From contig CAADUJ010000015.1 in NCBI GenBank assembly GCA_900752195.1, positions 1 to 54,776 of the forward strand: a stretch of DNA of 54,776 nt, in the 5' to 3' direction. The translations under genes and the position numbers were made by a program. This document shows positions 52,031 to 54,776 of this stretch, one piece after another (the stretch's first letter is position 1; each line of letters opens with the position of its first letter). Source of the stretch: an uncultured Negativicutes bacterium. GTDB lineage: Bacteria > Bacillota > Negativicutes > Veillonellales > Megasphaeraceae. The notes below the pieces were generated by a model. The model did no database searches and was not told the DNA's origin. It saw nothing but the letters and a program-made list of their open reading frames with translations.

Positions 52031-53770
52031 TTATACCTGAATTGGCGTAAATGTAAATGCATCGACATCAAAAAGTCCCGTATCGAGAAGTTTTATATGG
52101 GGAATGACGGGAAGACTCATGAAACATAAGGTCATGATGACGTCTACGTCTTCATTCACACCTAGCTCTGCGTGAGCGTGTTTGTAAAAGGCCTTCATCT
52201 TCTCATCCACCCATTGAGCCGGTTTATCACTCATGAGACCGGCAATGGGAAGTGCAATGGCGTCTTGGACGCGGCCATCGACGACGCTGATCATGCCGCC
52301 AGACTGGTTGCGAATGGCTTCTACGGCAATTGCCATGTCTTTATTATTCGTACCGACGACGATGATGTTATGAGAATCATGGGCAATGGTGACGGCTATA
52401 GCGCCGCGGCGGATGCCATACCCCCGGAGCAATCCAAGGCCGACACAGCCCGTATCATGATGACGTTCTACGACGGCAACTTTGGCAATGTCTTGCCGTT
52501 CATCGAATACAAAATCGCCTTGCCCGTCACAGGTGACTGTCGCCGTTCCCATATTAGTCACGACGCTTTCAGGGATGATGTCAATCGTTTTTACGCGAGG
52601 ACTCGTAAGGTGCATGACAAGCTTTTTTTCAGAAAAATCGCCGATATGAACAGAACTTCCAACAGCGCTATAGTCCTCCCGCGTAAACGGTGGCAAATAG
52701 ACGCCGTCATGTCCTACTTCTTTTCCTGAAATAAATACCCGTGCGGCCTTGAAAGAATGCAGGTCTTCAAAAAGAACGATGTCTGCTTTTTTCCCTGGTC
52801 CAATAGCTCCTCGGTCCGTAAGGCCATAGCATTCTGCAGGATTCAATGTCGCCATCGTAATGGCAGAAACGGCATCGATACCGGCTGCTACGCAAAGGCG
52901 GAGATGCTCGTTGAGATGGCCTTTCTCAAAAATCGTCTTCGGATGGAGATCATCAGAGCACAACAAAAAGCGCCGCAGTGTCTGGGCCGTCACGGTGCTG
53001 ACGAGGCGCGGTAAATCGTGGCACGCAGAGCCATTGCGCAACATGACGTACATGCCGTTACGCAAATGTTCCTGTACGGCTTCTGGCGTATCGCACTCAT
53101 GATCTGTAAGGACCTGTGCCGCTGTATACGCCTGAAGTTCCCGTCCCGATACACCAGGTGCATGACCATCGATGGGGCGATGGGCCTTATGGGCGGCGAT
53201 GAGCTCATCAAGGACAGTGTCTTCTCCCCGTAACACGCCAGGCACGTTCATGAACTCGCCTACGCCGAGAATCGCGTCGTCGGCCATGGCCTGTTCCATC
53301 TCTTTTTCTGTAATGGCGGCCCCGCTATGATCAAAGGGTGTCGCCGGTACACAACTCGGCATCATATAGCGGATATCTAGGGCGGTGTGCGCCGCTGCGT
53401 CTTTCATATACTGAAGGCCCGGCAGGCCTGCGACATTCACGATTTCATGGGGATCACACACAGCCGTTGTCGTCCCTAACGGCACGATAAGGCGGCCAAA
53501 TTCCTCAGGACTGACATAAGACGACTCGATATGGATGTGGCTTTCTATCAATCCAGGCGCCGCATACAAGCCATCGCCATGGATGACCTGCGATGCCGTA
53601 AAGGGACCTCCTGTAGCAACGATGACACCATCTGCGATGAGAATATCCCCCTCATATATCGTTTGCGTATATACATCGATGATATGACATCCTGTAATGA
53701 CAAGATCGCCGGGAATGCGGCCCATCGCTACATCAATACGTCGTTTCAACCGACTCCGTTCCAACTCCAT
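52031..53770 (-). CDS. ade: Adenine deaminase
   Basis: 579 aa from ATG 53770, chosen for GGAGG about 9 bp upstream; longer readings to 53848 lack one. Amidohydrolase motif PGLIESHIHIESS near 68, PHEIVNVAG, the metal/active region DGHAPGVSG, and CSDDLHPKTI fit bacterial Ade, as does the C-terminal domain (HDSHNIIVVGTNNKDMAIA, NQSGGMISVVDG). It converts adenine to hypoxanthine for purine salvage. Probably monocistronic. Confidence 0.93.
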   Translation of the reverse strand: MELERSRLKRRIDVAMGRIPGDLVITGCHIIDVYTQTIYEGDILIADGVIVATGGPFTASQVIHGDGLYAAPGLIESHIHIESSYVSPEEFGRLIVPLGTTTAVCDPHEIVNVAGLPGLQYMKDAAAHTALDIRYMMPSCVPATPFDHSGAAITEKEMEQAMADDAILGVGEFMNVPGVLRGEDTVLDELIAAHKAHRPIDGHAPGVSGRELQAYTAAQVLTDHECDTPEAVQEHLRNGMYVMLRNGSACHDLPRLVSTVTAQTLRRFLLCSDDLHPKTIFEKGHLNEHLRLCVAAGIDAVSAITMATLNPAECYGLTDRGAIGPGKKADIVLFEDLHSFKAARVFISGKEVGHDGVYLPPFTREDYSAVGSSVHIGDFSEKKLVMHLTSPRVKTIDIIPESVVTNMGTATVTCDGQGDFVFDERQDIAKVAVVERHHDTGCVGLGLLRGYGIRRGAIAVTIAHDSHNIIVVGTNNKDMAIAVEAIRNQSGGMISVVDGRVQDAIALPIAGLMSDKPAQWVDEKMKAFYKHAHAELGVNEDVDVIMTLCFMSLPVIPHIKLLDTGLFDVDAFTFTPIQV

Positions 53771-53875
53771 ACTCTTTCGCCTCCATTTCATTTCTCTTAT
53801 TATATCATACTTACATGTCCATGTTGTCTCCCATTCTTCCATACGCATTACGCATTTTTGCTATATCCATACTAA

Positions 53876-53904
53876 TTGCAAACGGAAATAGATTATGCTA
53901 TACT
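53876..53904 (+). promoter_or_regulatory. Promoter of the CCG-like small protein
   Basis: TTGCAA (53876-53881), 17-bp spacer, TATACT (53899-53904). Confidence 0.6.
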
Positions 53905-53951
53905 GGGCGTAAGTATAGTCTTCATTTATTTTAGTAAAGAGGTGTTTACCA

Positions 53952-54368
53952 ATGGACGAATTTGATAACATTGCCCAGTATCCTATTTATTTTGCGCCGG
54001 GCTGTCAATTGCTGCAGCTTCAACCGGCTATGGTTTCGGATGTATATGACTATCTTCGCCGCCTTTTCGGCAAGAACATCCGTCTGTATACCCGTTGCTG
54101 TGGTCTCGATGATGCAAAGCAGCATGATGAAGAAGCCGTTTTCATCACGCTCTGCAGCACATGTTTCCGCATTTACGGAAATACCTATGCAAACCTTCAC
54201 ATGAGAGATTTCTGGGACGTATATGACGAATACAAAGATGTATATCCTTTGGGCGATGACGAAGAAAAACTTCGCAAAACCCTCGTCGACACGTTCTGTG
54301 ATGGCATGCTTCCTCAGGCTAAATTGAAAGACTGGCTGGAAGAATGGAAATCGTGGAGCAATAAATAA
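53952..54368 (+). CDS. Small CCG-domain-like cysteine protein
   Basis: 138 aa after AGAGGTG. The order APGC (near 17), TRCCGLDDA (near 50) and LCSTCFRIY (near 72) mirrors the Cys-rich CCG domain of heterodisulfide reductase-type proteins, which binds an iron-sulfur or disulfide centre. The C-terminal half is acidic and unassigned. It may be a small redox protein; its neighbour is a rubrerythrin-type gene. A terminator follows. Confidence 0.55.
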   Translation: MDEFDNIAQYPIYFAPGCQLLQLQPAMVSDVYDYLRRLFGKNIRLYTRCCGLDDAKQHDEEAVFITLCSTCFRIYGNTYANLHMRDFWDVYDEYKDVYPLGDDEEKLRKTLVDTFCDGMLPQAKLKDWLEEWKSWSNK

Positions 54369-54380
54369 TTCAAGTCATAC

Positions 54381-54416
54381 AAAAACAGGGTGGCCATGTC
54401 GTCATCCTGTTTTTTT
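54381..54416 (+). terminator. Terminator after the CCG-like gene
   Basis: AAAACAGG (54382-54389) pairs with CCTGTTTT (54406-54413), followed by more T. Confidence 0.7.
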
Positions 54417-54510
54417 GTATCTATACAAACGGTACTACGACTATCGTGACGGTCAATGGTCTAACCGTACATAATTCTTTCGTTTTTTCAAACTTTTACG
54501 TCAAAGGGCC

Positions 54511-54569
54511 TTGCATTTTAGAATCGGCTCTGCTATAATGTAGCCATAACAAATAAGAGTTATTTGTTA
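54511..54569 (+). promoter_or_regulatory. Rubrerythrin promoter with 23-bp palindromic operator
   Basis: TTGCAT (54511-54516), 17-bp spacer, TATAAT (54534-54539). Just downstream, over the expected start site, TAACAAATAA and TTATTTGTTA (54547-54556 and 54560-54569) form a perfect inverted repeat around GAG. A peroxide- or redox-responsive repressor such as PerR is a reasonable guess. Confidence 0.7.
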
Positions 54570-54629
54570 GAAGAAAAAATCAAATGTTTTCATTGTAATA
54601 ATAATTATTTAAAATTGGAGGTAAGGAAC

Positions 54630-54776
54630 ATGAAAAAGTTCGTATGTGGTATCTGCGGTTATGTATTTGAAGGTAATGAAGCTCCTGAAAAGTGTCCTCA
54701 GTGCGGCGCTCCGAAGGAAAAATTCACGGAAATGAAAGCCGGCGTCAAAGAATATGCTGATGAACACGTAGTAGGC
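54630..54776 (+). CDS. Reverse-rubrerythrin-type protein (partial)
   Basis: The first 49 codons are visible after GGAGGTAAGG; the gene runs off the right edge. MKKFVCGICGYVFEGNEAP and CPQCGAPKEKF form an N-terminal rubredoxin domain with two CxxC pairs, followed by YADEHVVG, the start of the linker to a four-helix diiron domain. That order (rubredoxin first) is reverse rubrerythrin, which reduces peroxide and oxygen in anaerobes. A plain rubredoxin-like protein is possible because the rest is not seen. Confidence 0.75.
   Translation, partial: MKKFVCGICGYVFEGNEAPEKCPQCGAPKEKFTEMKAGVKEYADEHVVG

Noticed and set aside
1..54776. CRISPR array, tRNA or rRNA genes
   Set aside because: No regularly spaced repeats, cloverleaf-like sequences or rRNA segments were noticed on reading; a tRNA scan would settle it.

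Overview
The window most resembles a chromosome segment of a Megasphaera-like Negativicute (a Firmicute with an outer membrane). The best clue is the flavodoxin at 40871-41281, which matches from memory the Megasphaera elsdenii flavodoxin almost residue for residue in its core. A feoAB operon, an AsmA/TamB-like envelope protein, a reverse-rubrerythrin-type gene and a T-box leader all fit an anaerobic diderm Firmicute. No tRNA, rRNA or CRISPR array was seen.

Layout. (1) 1-5690 is accessory DNA: a sigma-like regulator on the minus strand, then a plus-strand cluster of three unfamiliar proteins that share one short peptide tag, followed by an RloC-like ABC ATPase with a candidate anticodon-nuclease end. 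The junction cuts the 3' end of comF, which stops inside its PRPP-binding motif. (2) 5680-13743 is ordinary chromosome: comF remnant, recD2, chorismate mutase, a LysP-type permease, a dicarboxylate/amino-acid symporter, a secreted protein and an HpcH/HpaI aldolase. (3) 13834-28234 is a 14.3 kb island inserted at the 3' end of rpsI and bounded by a 67-bp direct repeat. It holds an AAA ATPase plus PD-(D/E)XK-like pair, remains of a phage head-tail module, a dead IS481-like element on a deletion scar, a phage-type repressor pair, several HEPN-type proteins, and two Abi_2 (AbiD/AbiF) genes that each follow a promoter, short RNA and terminator unit. Many island genes carry frameshifts and no integrase is visible, so it looks like a decayed prophage reused as a defence island. 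(4) 28224-54776 is chromosome again: rplM-rpsI, a RelB-like protein coupled to an AsmA-like protein, a T-box-controlled sodium symporter, a MarR-GNAT pair, the feo operon, a metal P-type ATPase, DUF3793-flavodoxin, a flavodoxin/ferredoxin protein, a TetR-controlled efflux operon, a serpin, the potABCD polyamine transporter, adenine deaminase, a small CCG-like protein and the start of a rubrerythrin.

Functional themes. The iron genes (DUF2325-feoA-feoB-Cys-rich protein, flavodoxin) carry strong promoters with Fur-like sequences. The efflux operon and its TetR gene share three copies of one palindrome. The two accessory regions are devoted to likely phage-defence or toxin functions, and several of these proteins carry Rx4H motifs of HEPN RNases. 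Enzyme and domain names come from family recognition by eye; no database search was run.
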